A stretch of 23,492 bases of DNA from Anaerolineales bacterium UBA1429. Lineage in GTDB: Bacteria > Chloroflexota > Anaerolineae > UBA1429. A model generated the notes under the pieces. The model was not told where the DNA came from. It made no database searches and saw only the letters and a list, made by a program, of their open reading frames with translations. Shown one piece after another: positions 1 to 8,230 of the stretch. Position numbers and translations under genes: made by a program. The stretch lies in assembly GCA_002329325.1 (NCBI GenBank), contig DCTX01000021.1, forward strand, positions 1 to 23,492, in the 5' to 3' direction. Numbering within the stretch: the first letter of the stretch is position 1; the number at the start of each line of letters is the position of its first letter.

Positions 1-1902
1 CATTATCATTGATGAATGACACGTGGTGACCCCTTGCTTGACCTTGAGCATGCCATCGTGGAGCATGGTGCGCATGCCGAGTTCCAGCGCCCGCTGCTGC
101 AGCTCGTCCGAGTTGGCGCCGTGCAGCACCATGCGGCGAATCTCGTCGTTCAGCGTCAACAGCTCAAAGACGGCGACGCGCCCCCGGTAGCCCGTATCGG
201 CGCAGTAGTTGCACCCCGCGCCATAGGTGAAGCGGGTGCGTTCCTCGCCCAGCACCTCCTCATAGGCGGCGCGTTCCGCCGAAGGCACCTCGCGCTCGTG
301 GGCGCAATGGGTGCAGACGCGCCGCACCAGGCGCTGCGAAAGCACCGCCAGCAGCGACGATGTCACCAGGAACGGCTCCACGCCCAGGTCTACCAGGCGC
401 AGGATGGTGCCCACCGAGTCGTTCGCGTGGATGGTGGAGAACACCAGGTGCCCCGTGAGCGAGGCTTGCACGGCGGTGCGCGCCGTCTCCTGGTCACGGA
501 TCTCGCCCACCAGGATGATGTTGGGGTCCAGGCGCATGGCCGCGCGCAAGCCGCTGGCGAAATCGATGCCGGCCTGGCGGTTCACCTGCACCTGGCTGAT
601 GCCGGCAAAGCGGTACTCCACCGGGTCTTCGATGGTGATGATCTTGTTCTCATCCCGGTCGAGCTGGTTCAGGCTGGCGTAGAGGGTGCTGGTCTTGCCG
701 GAGCCGGTGGGGCCAGCCACCAGGATGATGCCCCAAGGCGCGCGCAGGAGCCGCTCGTACTGGTTCTGCATGTCGGGCAGGAAGCCCAGATCGCTGAACC
801 CGAGCACCGATACGGACTTGTCCAGCACGCGGAGCACGGCCATCTCGCCGTGCACCGAGTTGATAGTGGCCACTCGGATATCCACCGAGGTGTTGCCGAT
901 CTGGACGCTGAACTGGCCGTCCTGGGGGCGCCGCCGCTCGGCGATGTTCAGGTTCGAGAGCACCTTGATGCGCGAGAGCAGGGGCGCATGGACGCGCAGC
1001 GGCAATGACATGGTGTCGTGCAGCACGCCGTCGATGCGGTAGCGGACGCGCAGGTGGTCCTCCTGGGGCTCGATGTGGATGTCAGACGCGTGGTCGCGCA
1101 CGGCCTGCCGCACCATGAGCTGCACGGCGCGGGCGATGGGCGTCTGCGACACCATGTCGGCCGAGAGGTTCCCCTCGGCGAGCTCGTCCTGCTGCCTGTT
1201 CAGCGGCGTGATCTCCTCGATCTGCCGCTCCAGCTCGCCGGTCTGGTCATAGTGGCGCGTAAAGGCCCGCTCGATATCCTCGCGGGCGGCTCGCAGCGGT
1301 TTGATGCTGAGGGAGGTGCGCACCCGCAGGTCTTCGATGGCGTACAGGTTGGTGGGGTCGGCCATGGCCACCACCAAGAAGCCCTTCTCGGCGCGCAACG
1401 GCATGAGCGTGTACTTGCGCGCCATCTCCTCGGGGACCAGGTTGACGGCCGCCGGGTCGATCTCGTAGCCGCGCAGGTCGATCAAGGGGGATTCCGCCTG
1501 ATCCTGATCCCGGCGCTCGATCACGGCGATCACGTCGTCGATCTCAAAGGGTTTGTAGAGCACGCCATCCACGCCCGACCACAACGCCTCCGAGACAAAG
1601 CCTTCGAGCTGGCTGTGGCCCGTCATGATCAGGGTCAGGATCTTGGGGCTGATGGTCTTGATCTGCTGCAGGGTCTCGACGCCGTTCATGCCCGGCATCA
1701 TGATGTCGATCAGGACAAGGTCGTACTCCCGCTGGCGCAGCATCTGCAAGGCCACACGGCCATCCTGGGCCGTATCCACGCTGTAGCCCTTGATCTCGAG
1801 GATATCGGCCAGGGTCTCGCACATGCCCGCATCATCATCGATGATCAGGATCGTACGCTCGCTGACCTGGCTTTCTGTCTTGGGTGCTATGCGCTCTACC
1901 AT
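1..1902 (-). CDS. Receiver-fused PilB/GspE-type secretion/pilus ATPase (3' end cut by window)
   Basis: Hexameric motor ATPase of the type IV pilus/type II secretion family, with an N-terminal response-regulator receiver. The receiver spans about residues 17-130, with acidic pocket D22-D24, phosphoacceptor D66, T94 and K117. A partial GspE_N-like segment (about 143-215) follows, then the T2SSE ATPase: Walker A GPTGSGKT (K403), Walker B region LVGEIRDQETA, the HAND motif and a four-cysteine zinc site (CTHC...CNYC) near the C-terminus. PilB/GspE proteins normally begin with GspE_N, so the receiver is an added control domain. The ATG at 1902 lies 4 nt after the upstream kinase stop and has no strong ribosome-binding site, suggesting translational coupling. 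The reading frame is open to base 1. Residues up to GVTT (about 627) match the family, but the last seven visible codons (CHSSMIM) do not look like the usual continuation. PilB versus GspE cannot be settled here. Confidence 0.93.
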   Translation of the reverse strand, partial: MVERIAPKTESQVSERTILIIDDDAGMCETLADILEIKGYSVDTAQDGRVALQMLRQREYDLVLIDIMMPGMNGVETLQQIKTISPKILTLIMTGHSQLEGFVSEALWSGVDGVLYKPFEIDDVIAVIERRDQDQAESPLIDLRGYEIDPAAVNLVPEEMARKYTLMPLRAEKGFLVVAMADPTNLYAIEDLRVRTSLSIKPLRAAREDIERAFTRHYDQTGELERQIEEITPLNRQQDELAEGNLSADMVSQTPIARAVQLMVRQAVRDHASDIHIEPQEDHLRVRYRIDGVLHDTMSLPLRVHAPLLSRIKVLSNLNIAERRRPQDGQFSVQIGNTSVDIRVATINSVHGEMAVLRVLDKSVSVLGFSDLGFLPDMQNQYERLLRAPWGIILVAGPTGSGKTSTLYASLNQLDRDENKIITIEDPVEYRFAGISQVQVNRQAGIDFASGLRAAMRLDPNIILVGEIRDQETARTAVQASLTGHLVFSTIHANDSVGTILRLVDLGVEPFLVTSSLLAVLSQRLVRRVCTHCAHEREVPSAERAAYEEVLGEERTRFTYGAGCNYCADTGYRGRVAVFELLTLNDEIRRMVLHGANSDELQQRALELGMRTMLHDGMLKVKQGVTTCHSSMIM

Positions 1903-1906
1903 CTTG

Positions 1907-2632
1907 TCACAACCGTTCTTGCGTGCTGATATCGTGAGGCGGGGTCCACGCTCCGGCCCTGGCGCCCGCCAGGGTCGGGATGAGAACGCGGAACCGCCAG
2001 GGTAACTCGCCAGATTCGGCCACCGCGAGCCGACATTTGTTGGCGGTCAGGAGCTCGTAGGCGACCAGCAGGCCCAGCTGGGCGGGAGAGAAACGCTCCC
2101 TGGAGGGCAGGTCCAGCAAGCTCGCGGCCGTGCCCGGAGCAAAGGGCGAGGCCGTATCGTGCAGGCAGAAGGCTACCAGCGAACCATCGCTCCGCGTCGA
2201 GACGGCGACCTGACCGTCCTCCAGCAACGAGCCCTCGTAGGCCAGGAGATTCTCCAGGGCGCGGCTCAACTGGGCGGCGTCGGCGTACACGGGAGGCAGG
2301 TCGTTCTCGAGCTGGGTGACCATCTCCACGCCCGGCCCGAGCAGGCTCTGTGTGCACAGGCTCTCCACCAGGGGGTTCAGAAGCAGCTCCTCCGCCAGGG
2401 GCTCCTTGGGCCCGACCCAATCCATCAAGTTGGCCACGATGCGGCTGCTGGCGACAACCTCCTGCGAGATCAGGCTCAGATGCCGCACCATCTTCTCATC
2501 GCTATCGCCGAGGCGCAGGCTCAGGTAGTAGACCGAGTTGGAGAGAACCCCCAGCCGGTTGCGCAGATCATGCCCGACCATGCGCACCACTTCGGGAGCG
2601 CTCGTTCGCAGGGTGGCTGTGGCTTCTGTCAC
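1907..2632 (-). CDS. Short histidine kinase-like protein with degenerate ATP-binding domain
   Basis: 241-residue soluble protein with a recognisable dimerisation/phosphotransfer region (MVGHDLRNRLGV, H21) and a decayed catalytic region. The stretch from H21 to about residue 73 aligns with the H-box region of the hybrid kinase at 3015-4631, sharing LRN-LGV-SNSVYY, so the two look like paralogues. In the catalytic half, the N-box NLIDNA of the paralogue reads NLLAYE, the G1 box DSGEG reads HDTAS, and only a remnant of GLGL remains (QLGLL). ATP binding is therefore doubtful. It could be a phosphotransfer protein, a phosphatase or a scaffold between the kinase and the receivers beside it. The GTG start at 2632 overlaps the upstream receiver gene's stop (GTGA). 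A longer in-frame extension to 2785 would lie inside that gene and looks non-native. Confidence 0.82.
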   Translation of the reverse strand: MTEATATLRTSAPEVVRMVGHDLRNRLGVLSNSVYYLSLRLGDSDEKMVRHLSLISQEVVASSRIVANLMDWVGPKEPLAEELLLNPLVESLCTQSLLGPGVEMVTQLENDLPPVYADAAQLSRALENLLAYEGSLLEDGQVAVSTRSDGSLVAFCLHDTASPFAPGTAASLLDLPSRERFSPAQLGLLVAYELLTANKCRLAVAESGELPWRFRVLIPTLAGARAGAWTPPHDISTQERL

Positions 2633-3018
2633 TGTTCCTGTTCCCTCTTGGCCAGCATGGCATGGATGAGTGGCATCAATCTGGGCAGATCCAGCGGCTT
2701 GGACACGACGGCTGTGGCTTCGTGCTGGACCCTGGCTACCGCCGATTCGCCCGTGTTGCCGGACATCAGGATCACGGGAAGGCAAGGCCGCAGCGCTCGA
2801 ATGCGCCTGAGCGTCTCGACGCCATCCAGAATCGGCATGCGTACGTCCATCAGCACCAAGTCAATCTCCTGTGAGCGGATCTTGTCCAGGGCGGCCTCAC
2901 CGTGGACGGCCTGCTCGACGAGATAACAGGTCCCCTCCAGAATATCTGTCAGCGTGTCGCGCATACCTTCGTCGTCGTCCACAATGAGCAGGCGAGGTTG
3001 CCGGGTAGTCGCCGTCAC
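2629..3018 (-). CDS. Stand-alone receiver (CheY-like) response regulator
   Basis: 129-residue single-domain receiver with acidic pocket D14-D16, phosphoacceptor D58 in LVLMDVRMP, S86 in the switch position and K107 in the SKPLD motif. There is no output domain, so it should act by protein contact or as a phosphate shuttle. The GTG start at 3018 is chosen because it overlaps the preceding kinase stop (GTGA) and places the receiver fold close to the N-terminus. A longer ATG form from 3066 would only add unrelated residues inside the upstream gene. Its position between a full kinase and a degenerate one fits a phosphorelay intermediate passing phosphate towards the receiver-ATPase. That role is inference. 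Confidence 0.9.
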   Translation of the reverse strand: MTATTRQPRLLIVDDDEGMRDTLTDILEGTCYLVEQAVHGEAALDKIRSQEIDLVLMDVRMPILDGVETLRRIRALRPCLPVILMSGNTGESAVARVQHEATAVVSKPLDLPRLMPLIHAMLAKREQEQ

Positions 3019-4631
3019 GCGCACAGTTCCTTCGCAGCCGCCTCGTGGACTGCCATGGGAACACATATGGTAAAGGATGCCCCCTGGCCCGGCTCGCTGG
3101 CCACCTGGATCTGGCCCCCGTGGGCCTCGACCAACATGCGGACGATCACCAGGCCCAGGCCGATCCCGCGCGCCTTGGTGGTGAAGAGCGGCTCAAAGAT
3201 GCGCTCCAGATTCTCGCGCGGGATGCCCTCGCCGCTGTCCTTCACGGTCAGGCAAAGAGCCCCTTCCTGGGCATAGCCGCGAATGGCCAGCATCCCCCCA
3301 TGCGGCATCGCTTGAACGGCGTTATCGATCAGGTTGAGCAGCACCTGCTGCATCTTGTCCGAATCGACGGCCACGGGCGGTAGGTCCTCGGGCACGTCCA
3401 CCGTCACCCGCACCTGCGAAGGGATCTGGGCGCGCTCCAGCACAGCGAGCACCAGGTTGCTGGGCCCAACGATCTTGGTCTCGATCTGGCCCACCCGCAC
3501 AAAGTTCATCAGATCCGTGATGATCTTGTTGGAGGCCTGGATCTCGCGCATGATGATATCCAGGTGCTTGGTCAGCTTGTCATCCAGCTCGCCCAGGCGC
3601 ATCTTGATATAGTAGACCGAGTTGCTTATCACCCCCAACGGATTGCGCAGCTCGTGGGCGATGCTGGAGCCGAGTTGCCCCACCGTCGCCAGCTTCTCGG
3701 CGCGCAACAGACGCTCCTGGGCCGCCTGCAGCTCTTTGGTGCGCTGCGATACGCGCTGCTCCAGGGTGTGGTTCCACTCACCCAACTGCTGCACCAGCCG
3801 GGCATTCTCCAGCAGGGCGGCTGCCTGCCCCCCCAGGACGGAGACGATGTCCAGCTCACTCTGCTTGACCTGCAACGGATCCCGCGAGAGGGCGATGACC
3901 AACTCGCCGACGGTGCCCGTAGGCGCGTCGAGGGAGGTGTACAGGATCGTGCCCAGGGCGTCGGCCTGCCCATCAAGCCGAGCGCTCACCCCCAGTTGCG
4001 CCGGGGTCCAGGTTTGCACCAGGTCGCCCTGATTGCGGGGCTGGGCGGCGCGGGCATAGGCCCGCAGGCTATCCGGCGGAAGGCCCGCGTAGAAGGCCTT
4101 GCGGCGATCCCTCAGGAGCAAGGCTGCGCCCAGGGCCTGGGTCTGGGTCATGGCGATCTTGAGAATGGCCTGCCCCAAGTTCTCCAGGTCCCTCTCGTAC
4201 AGCGCCTGCTGGCTGAGCTCCAGCAGCGGCTCCAGCAGCCGCAGGCGGGCCCTCTCGCGGATCAGGCGGACCTGCTCCAGCGAGTATTCCACGGCGCGCG
4301 CAAGTTCTGCGGCGCCAAAGGGCTTGACGAGGAACTCGTGGGCGCCCGCTCGGAGGGCCTGCACGGCGACGTCAAACGTTCCCATGCCGGTGATGACGAT
4401 GACGGCCAGATCCTCGCGCGATTCGAGGGCCTGGCGCACCAGCTCCAGGCCCGACATGCCCGGCATCTTGATGTCGGTAGCGAGCAGGTCAAAGCGCTCC
4501 TTCTGCAGGAGCTCCAGCGCCTCAACTCCGGAGGACGCGCCCTGCGCCTCGTAGCCCTGGCGCCTGAGCGCCCGGATGCAGAAGGTGCGCACATTGGGCT
4601 CATCGTCGACGATTAGCAGTTTCTCGCGCAT
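3015..4631 (-). CDS. Receiver-GAF-histidine kinase
   Basis: 538-residue soluble sensor kinase with an N-terminal receiver (D9, D10, phosphoacceptor D53, T81, K103). A GAF-like region covers about residues 130-285, followed by a coiled-coil linker (about 285-315). The HisKA region has IAHELRNPLG (H326), and the HATPase domain has N433/N437, the DSGEGI box at 465-470 and GLGL at 491-494. All residues needed for autophosphorylation and for receiving phosphate are present. No membrane segment is visible, so it likely reads a cytoplasmic signal or an upstream phosphodonor. The ATG at 4631 begins 4 nt after the HD-GYP gene's stop and puts the receiver directly at the N-terminus; a start at 4661 would overlap that gene. 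This is the only complete kinase in the five-gene operon and is the natural phosphate source for its receivers. Confidence 0.94.
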   Translation of the reverse strand: MREKLLIVDDEPNVRTFCIRALRRQGYEAQGASSGVEALELLQKERFDLLATDIKMPGMSGLELVRQALESREDLAVIVITGMGTFDVAVQALRAGAHEFLVKPFGAAELARAVEYSLEQVRLIRERARLRLLEPLLELSQQALYERDLENLGQAILKIAMTQTQALGAALLLRDRRKAFYAGLPPDSLRAYARAAQPRNQGDLVQTWTPAQLGVSARLDGQADALGTILYTSLDAPTGTVGELVIALSRDPLQVKQSELDIVSVLGGQAAALLENARLVQQLGEWNHTLEQRVSQRTKELQAAQERLLRAEKLATVGQLGSSIAHELRNPLGVISNSVYYIKMRLGELDDKLTKHLDIIMREIQASNKIITDLMNFVRVGQIETKIVGPSNLVLAVLERAQIPSQVRVTVDVPEDLPPVAVDSDKMQQVLLNLIDNAVQAMPHGGMLAIRGYAQEGALCLTVKDSGEGIPRENLERIFEPLFTTKARGIGLGLVIVRMLVEAHGGQIQVASEPGQGASFTICVPMAVHEAAAKELCA

Positions 4632-4635
4632 GGTG

Positions 4636-6117
4636 TCAGGCCAGCTCTGCCATAGGCACAAGGGATCCTTCCGGCGTCACCTTGATCCATGCTTCCACCA
4701 GGGCAGGATCGAACTGAGCGCCAGCCCCCTGCAACAATCTCTGGCGCGCCTCATGAACGGTGAGGGCCTTGCGGTAAGGGCGATCGGTGGTCATCGAGTC
4801 ATAGGCATCCACGACGCCCAACAGGCGCGCGCCAAAGGGTATCTCCTCGCCTCTCAGGCCGTCGGGGTAACCCCCTCCGTCATAGCGTTCGTGGTGATGG
4901 CGTACAATGGGCACAACCTCGGCCAGGGCCTCCAGCCCCGCAAGGATGCGGGCGCCCTGCACCGGGTGCAGATTGACACGGTCCCGCTCCGCGGCGGTTA
5001 GCTGGCCGTTCTTGCGCAGGGTGGTCTCGCCGACCCCCAGCTTGCCGATATCGTGGAGCAGCCCGGCGATCTCGATCACATCGCATTCGTGCTCGCTCAA
5101 CCCCAGCGCCTCGGCCAGCCGTCGCGCGTGGCTGGCGACGCGGCGCGAGTGGCCGCGGGTGTACTCGTCAAAGGTGCCGAGGGCCTCGGCCAGCGTCTCC
5201 GCCGCCGACATGCTCAGCTCCTGCAGCTCGCTGAAAGTCTTGTGAAGCCGTCGCTGCGCATCGCCGTGGAGCACTGCCAGGGCGATCTGGGCGCCGAACA
5301 GATGGAGCAGCAACGCGTCCTGCTCGGTGTAGCGCGGCGCCTGGATGTCCCGCCCGATCTGCAGAGCGCCGATCACTTCCTCGCTGCTCGCGATGGGCAC
5401 TGTTACGCAGTGCCCCTGGGAGAGGCGCTCCGCCGCCACGCTGTCGCCGGGTTCGTCCAGCCACCAGGGTTCGGGGCTCAAGGCCAACGCCTTGATCTCC
5501 TCGGCCGACCGCTTGACGATGGCGCTCTCGATCCGATCGCAGGCGCCGCCGGCCGCAGCCAGGAGATCGGGGCGCCCCCAACCGTTCAGCAGCTCGACGT
5601 GCACATGGTCCGGCCGGAAAGTGCTCCTGATCAGAGAGAGGATCTCGCCCAGCGTCGCCGCCAGATCCGTCGAGCGCGAGAGGATGCGGTTCAGCTCCAG
5701 CAGGGGCATGGTGGGCGCTTGCTGCGCCGCGAGGCGCTTCTCCCGCTGGCGGAAGCACGCCGCCACCCGCTCCAGCAGCTCGTTGATCTCGAAGGGCTTG
5801 GCGAGATAGTCCAGGGCCCCGAGCTTGAGGGCCTCCACGGCGCTGCCGATGGTGCCATAGGCTGTCAGGACGATAATGTCTACATCCGGGTAGTGGGTCT
5901 TGACCTCCCTCGCCAGGTCCAGCCCGCCCATGACGGGCATGCGCAGATCGGTGAGAATCAGATCTATGTCGTGATTCTGCAGCGTGGTGAGGGCGTCGCG
6001 CCCATTCATCGCGGAGCGAACCCGATACCCCCCTCGTTGCAGAACAAAGACGACAAGCTCCCTTACAACGTCTTCATCTTCGACTACGAGCACGGTCCCA
6101 CGTGATCCAGTTGTCAT
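4636..6117 (-). CDS. Receiver-GAF-HD-GYP response regulator (predicted c-di-GMP phosphodiesterase)
   Basis: 493-residue regulator. The receiver has E13-D16, phosphoacceptor D57, T85 and K107. A GAF-like domain covers about 145-290 and a complete HD-GYP domain about 320-480. The catalytic signature is intact: LLHDIGK (H355, D356, K359), the histidine run H407-H409, DGGGYPDGL with GYP at 416-418, and the D..SMT..RPYR segment near 440-449. HD-GYP proteins hydrolyse c-di-GMP, a second messenger that controls pilus-based motility and adhesion. This is the first gene of the five-gene operon. The start is supported by AAGGAG about 10 nt upstream of ATG 6117. Phosphorylation at D57 probably adjusts phosphodiesterase activity; the GAF ligand is unknown. 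Confidence 0.95.
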   Translation of the reverse strand: MTTGSRGTVLVVEDEDVVRELVVFVLQRGGYRVRSAMNGRDALTTLQNHDIDLILTDLRMPVMGGLDLAREVKTHYPDVDIIVLTAYGTIGSAVEALKLGALDYLAKPFEINELLERVAACFRQREKRLAAQQAPTMPLLELNRILSRSTDLAATLGEILSLIRSTFRPDHVHVELLNGWGRPDLLAAAGGACDRIESAIVKRSAEEIKALALSPEPWWLDEPGDSVAAERLSQGHCVTVPIASSEEVIGALQIGRDIQAPRYTEQDALLLHLFGAQIALAVLHGDAQRRLHKTFSELQELSMSAAETLAEALGTFDEYTRGHSRRVASHARRLAEALGLSEHECDVIEIAGLLHDIGKLGVGETTLRKNGQLTAAERDRVNLHPVQGARILAGLEALAEVVPIVRHHHERYDGGGYPDGLRGEEIPFGARLLGVVDAYDSMTTDRPYRKALTVHEARQRLLQGAGAQFDPALVEAWIKVTPEGSLVPMAELA

Positions 6118-6417
6118 GCGAGTTGCTCTCCTTCAGTCGCTCGCTTGAGGTCTCTAGGGGTAGGGGGTGTTGCTCCTCTACCCCTACATGTCGTGGATCG
6201 GTCGACAGCGTCTCCCTGCAGAGAGTATATCAGCACGGCCAGAGAGCTAGATAAACACTCTGTAAATTATTGATAAAACAAGCGTGAATGATGGGAGCGC
6301 GGGAGAGCAGAGCACGCGAGCCAACAGGAGAGCCATAACAACAGCAATGTGCGCGGATGAAACGGGAACATAAGGCAACTGCAACGGACCATTCCAAGTC
6401 AGTCGGATCCCCGAAAG
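6118..6417. other. Intergenic leader upstream of the signalling operon
   Basis: 300 bp with no credible gene. Its middle part (about 6236-6290) is markedly more AT-rich than its surroundings. Read on the minus strand it contains TATACT (near 6225-6230), a possible -10 box for the operon that starts at 6117, but I find no convincing -35 at 17 bp. A perfect 9-bp inverted repeat lies nearer the gene and is listed separately. There is no clear terminator after the upstream TPR/HEAT gene. Confidence 0.4.
6155..6186. repeat. Inverted repeat in the 5' leader of the signalling operon
   Basis: Perfect 9-bp arms, TAGGGGTAG at 6155-6163 and CTACCCCTA at 6178-6186, separated by 14 nt. It lies about 40-70 nt upstream of the HD-GYP start codon, so it would fold in the leader RNA or serve as a dyad operator. 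No T-run follows on either strand, so it does not look like an intrinsic terminator. Confidence 0.5.
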
Positions 6418-8217
6418 CTACCTCTGACGGCGATCGAGCAGGCGCAGTCGGCGCACGAGGGAACGTGCCGGAGTATCGGGCGGGGTGGCATCGGATGAGG
6501 GATCGGTGGAAGATTCTGCCACACCGATGGGTTGCGCGGCGGACTGGCCGGCTACGGCCTCTTTGGTGAGATCTGCCGAAACAAAGCTCTCGGCGGGGGT
6601 TCTGATGGCGCGCTGCAGGAGCTGGCGCGCACGGTCGTCCTCCGCCGAGCGGAGCCGCGTCTCGAGATAACGCGAGATGTCGGCCTGGGTCTTGACGGCT
6701 CCCAGGGCGCCGATGAGCACCCCCTCCCGCGAGGCGGGGGCCTGGAGGAGGGCGTTGACCAGGGGCTCGCACGCGGCCTGGCCCTCCTGGGCCAGGGCCG
6801 AGACGATGCCCGCGTGGTGTTCGGGCGCGGCCCACAGCAGCGCCTCGGCCAGCTCCTCGCGGGCGCCCAGGGCGCGCAGCAGCCGCGCCGCCGCCGAGGT
6901 GACCCGGGTGTCCGGGCTGTGCAGGGCGTTCACCAGGGCCTCGCGTGCGCTCTGGCCCAGGGCTTGCAGCAGGCGAAAGCTCCGCTCACGCACCGCCAAC
7001 GGCTCGGCCGTCAGGCCGGCGATGAGCGTGTCCACAGCGGCGACGCCGATCCTAGCAAAGGAAGCCTCCGCGGCCTCGGCCACCTGGCGGCTGCGGTCGC
7101 CCAAGGCCTGCAGCAGAGGCAGCATGTCCACGAGATCGGCGACCTCGCCGAGCTGGGCGGCGGCCTCGATGCGCAAGGAGCGGTCACGGCTGCGCAGGTC
7201 GGCATAGAGCGCCGCGGTGCGCCGCAGGAAACGCACATCGCGATAGTAGGGCGTCTCCTCTTCGATGCTCTGGAAGGCCTGCACGGCGTTGGGCCAATCG
7301 CGCTCACGGTAGGCGCGGAGCCCCGTGGCGTAGAGCTGTTCGCGGCGCCAGGAGGCTGTCTCGGCGGTGCTGATCATGGTGTCCAGGCGATCCAGGTCAC
7401 GGTAGGTGGGCGCCAGGAGCCGCAGCTCCTCCACGCGGGTGCGCGCCTCGGGCCAGTTCTCGACCTTGATCTCGTCGCGGAGCCGCGTGTAGATAGCCGA
7501 GAGCCTCTGCTCACGGGCCAGGCGGCGCTGCCGCCGCGCCTGGCTCACCAGGGCCCAGACCGGCGCCGCCGCGGCTAGCAGGGCTGCCACCAGCAGCCCC
7601 CAGCTCGAGAGCCACGCGCCCAGGGCGCGGACCATCTGCCCAAGTCGGCTTTCCAGCCGGGTGTCGAACGCCAGCTCGGGCACGGCCACGGCGCCCTCGG
7701 GCGTGCGCAGCATGGGCGTGATGCGCACCGTCCGCCCAAAGAGCATCGTGGGCTGGAGCTGGGTATCGGCATGGGCCAGCAGCATCGTGTAGGGCAGCGC
7801 GTCGGGATAGCCGGGAAGGATATGCAGACGGCCGGGCACCGGCAGCCCTTGCTCATCCACAAAGGCCAGCGCCTCGTTGGGCAAGGGCAAGATCAATTCG
7901 AGCTCGGCCGATGGCTCGGCCTCGGCCCGGGCATAGACGGTCAGGATGCCGGGATCGGGCGACCCCGGGGAGTAGTTGAGCCGCGCGGGGTAGACGATGC
8001 TCAGCTCAACGCCGGCGTAGCCGTAGGGGGCCAGCGAGACATGGGGACCGGCGCGCCGGGAGGGGGGCGCCATCAGCCGCGTGCCCCAGCTCAGAGTCGC
8101 CAACACGGCCAGGCAGGCCAACGCCGCCAATGCGATGTGGAGCGGTCGCCACGCGCCGGGCCGAAGGCGCACGATGCGATCCCGTAGGGCCTGAACGAAT
8201 CTGGCAACCGCCATCAT
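6418..8217 (-). CDS. Membrane-anchored TPR/HEAT-repeat protein
   Basis: 599-residue protein with two predicted membrane helices, about residues 25-46 and 200-224. They bracket an extracytoplasmic domain rich in beta-type sequence (about 50-195). A basic cytoplasmic juncture (RRQRRLAREQR) follows, then a TPR-like helical stretch (about 235-345) and HEAT/armadillo-type repeats (about 345-540). The repeats show recurrent units such as LLQALGDRSRQVAEAAEASF and are rich in alanine and leucine. The C-terminal 50 residues look disordered. I do not recognise a named family. HEAT repeats usually make protein contacts, so a scaffold linking an outside-facing domain to cytoplasmic partners is possible. 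ATG 8217 (or the adjacent ATG 8214) lies 13 nt after the dUTPase-like stop with a weak GAGG site, so the two genes are probably co-transcribed. Confidence 0.85.
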   Translation of the reverse strand: MMAVARFVQALRDRIVRLRPGAWRPLHIALAALACLAVLATLSWGTRLMAPPSRRAGPHVSLAPYGYAGVELSIVYPARLNYSPGSPDPGILTVYARAEAEPSAELELILPLPNEALAFVDEQGLPVPGRLHILPGYPDALPYTMLLAHADTQLQPTMLFGRTVRITPMLRTPEGAVAVPELAFDTRLESRLGQMVRALGAWLSSWGLLVAALLAAAAPVWALVSQARRQRRLAREQRLSAIYTRLRDEIKVENWPEARTRVEELRLLAPTYRDLDRLDTMISTAETASWRREQLYATGLRAYRERDWPNAVQAFQSIEEETPYYRDVRFLRRTAALYADLRSRDRSLRIEAAAQLGEVADLVDMLPLLQALGDRSRQVAEAAEASFARIGVAAVDTLIAGLTAEPLAVRERSFRLLQALGQSAREALVNALHSPDTRVTSAAARLLRALGAREELAEALLWAAPEHHAGIVSALAQEGQAACEPLVNALLQAPASREGVLIGALGAVKTQADISRYLETRLRSAEDDRARQLLQRAIRTPAESFVSADLTKEAVAGQSAAQPIGVAESSTDPSSDATPPDTPARSLVRRLRLLDRRQR

Positions 8218-8230
8218 CTACACCGATCCT

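Noticed and set aside
16..1929. Long plus-strand reading frames of 330 and 303 residues
   Set aside because: They lie antisense to the receiver-PilB gene, whose minus-strand product has a complete set of family motifs. Their translations are Ala/His/Arg/Gly-rich without any domain, as expected of antisense frames in GC-rich DNA.
3564..6105. Two 350-residue plus-strand frames (3564-4616 and 5053-6105)
   Set aside because: Antisense shadows of the kinase and HD-GYP genes, with no recognisable domain and no ribosome-binding site.
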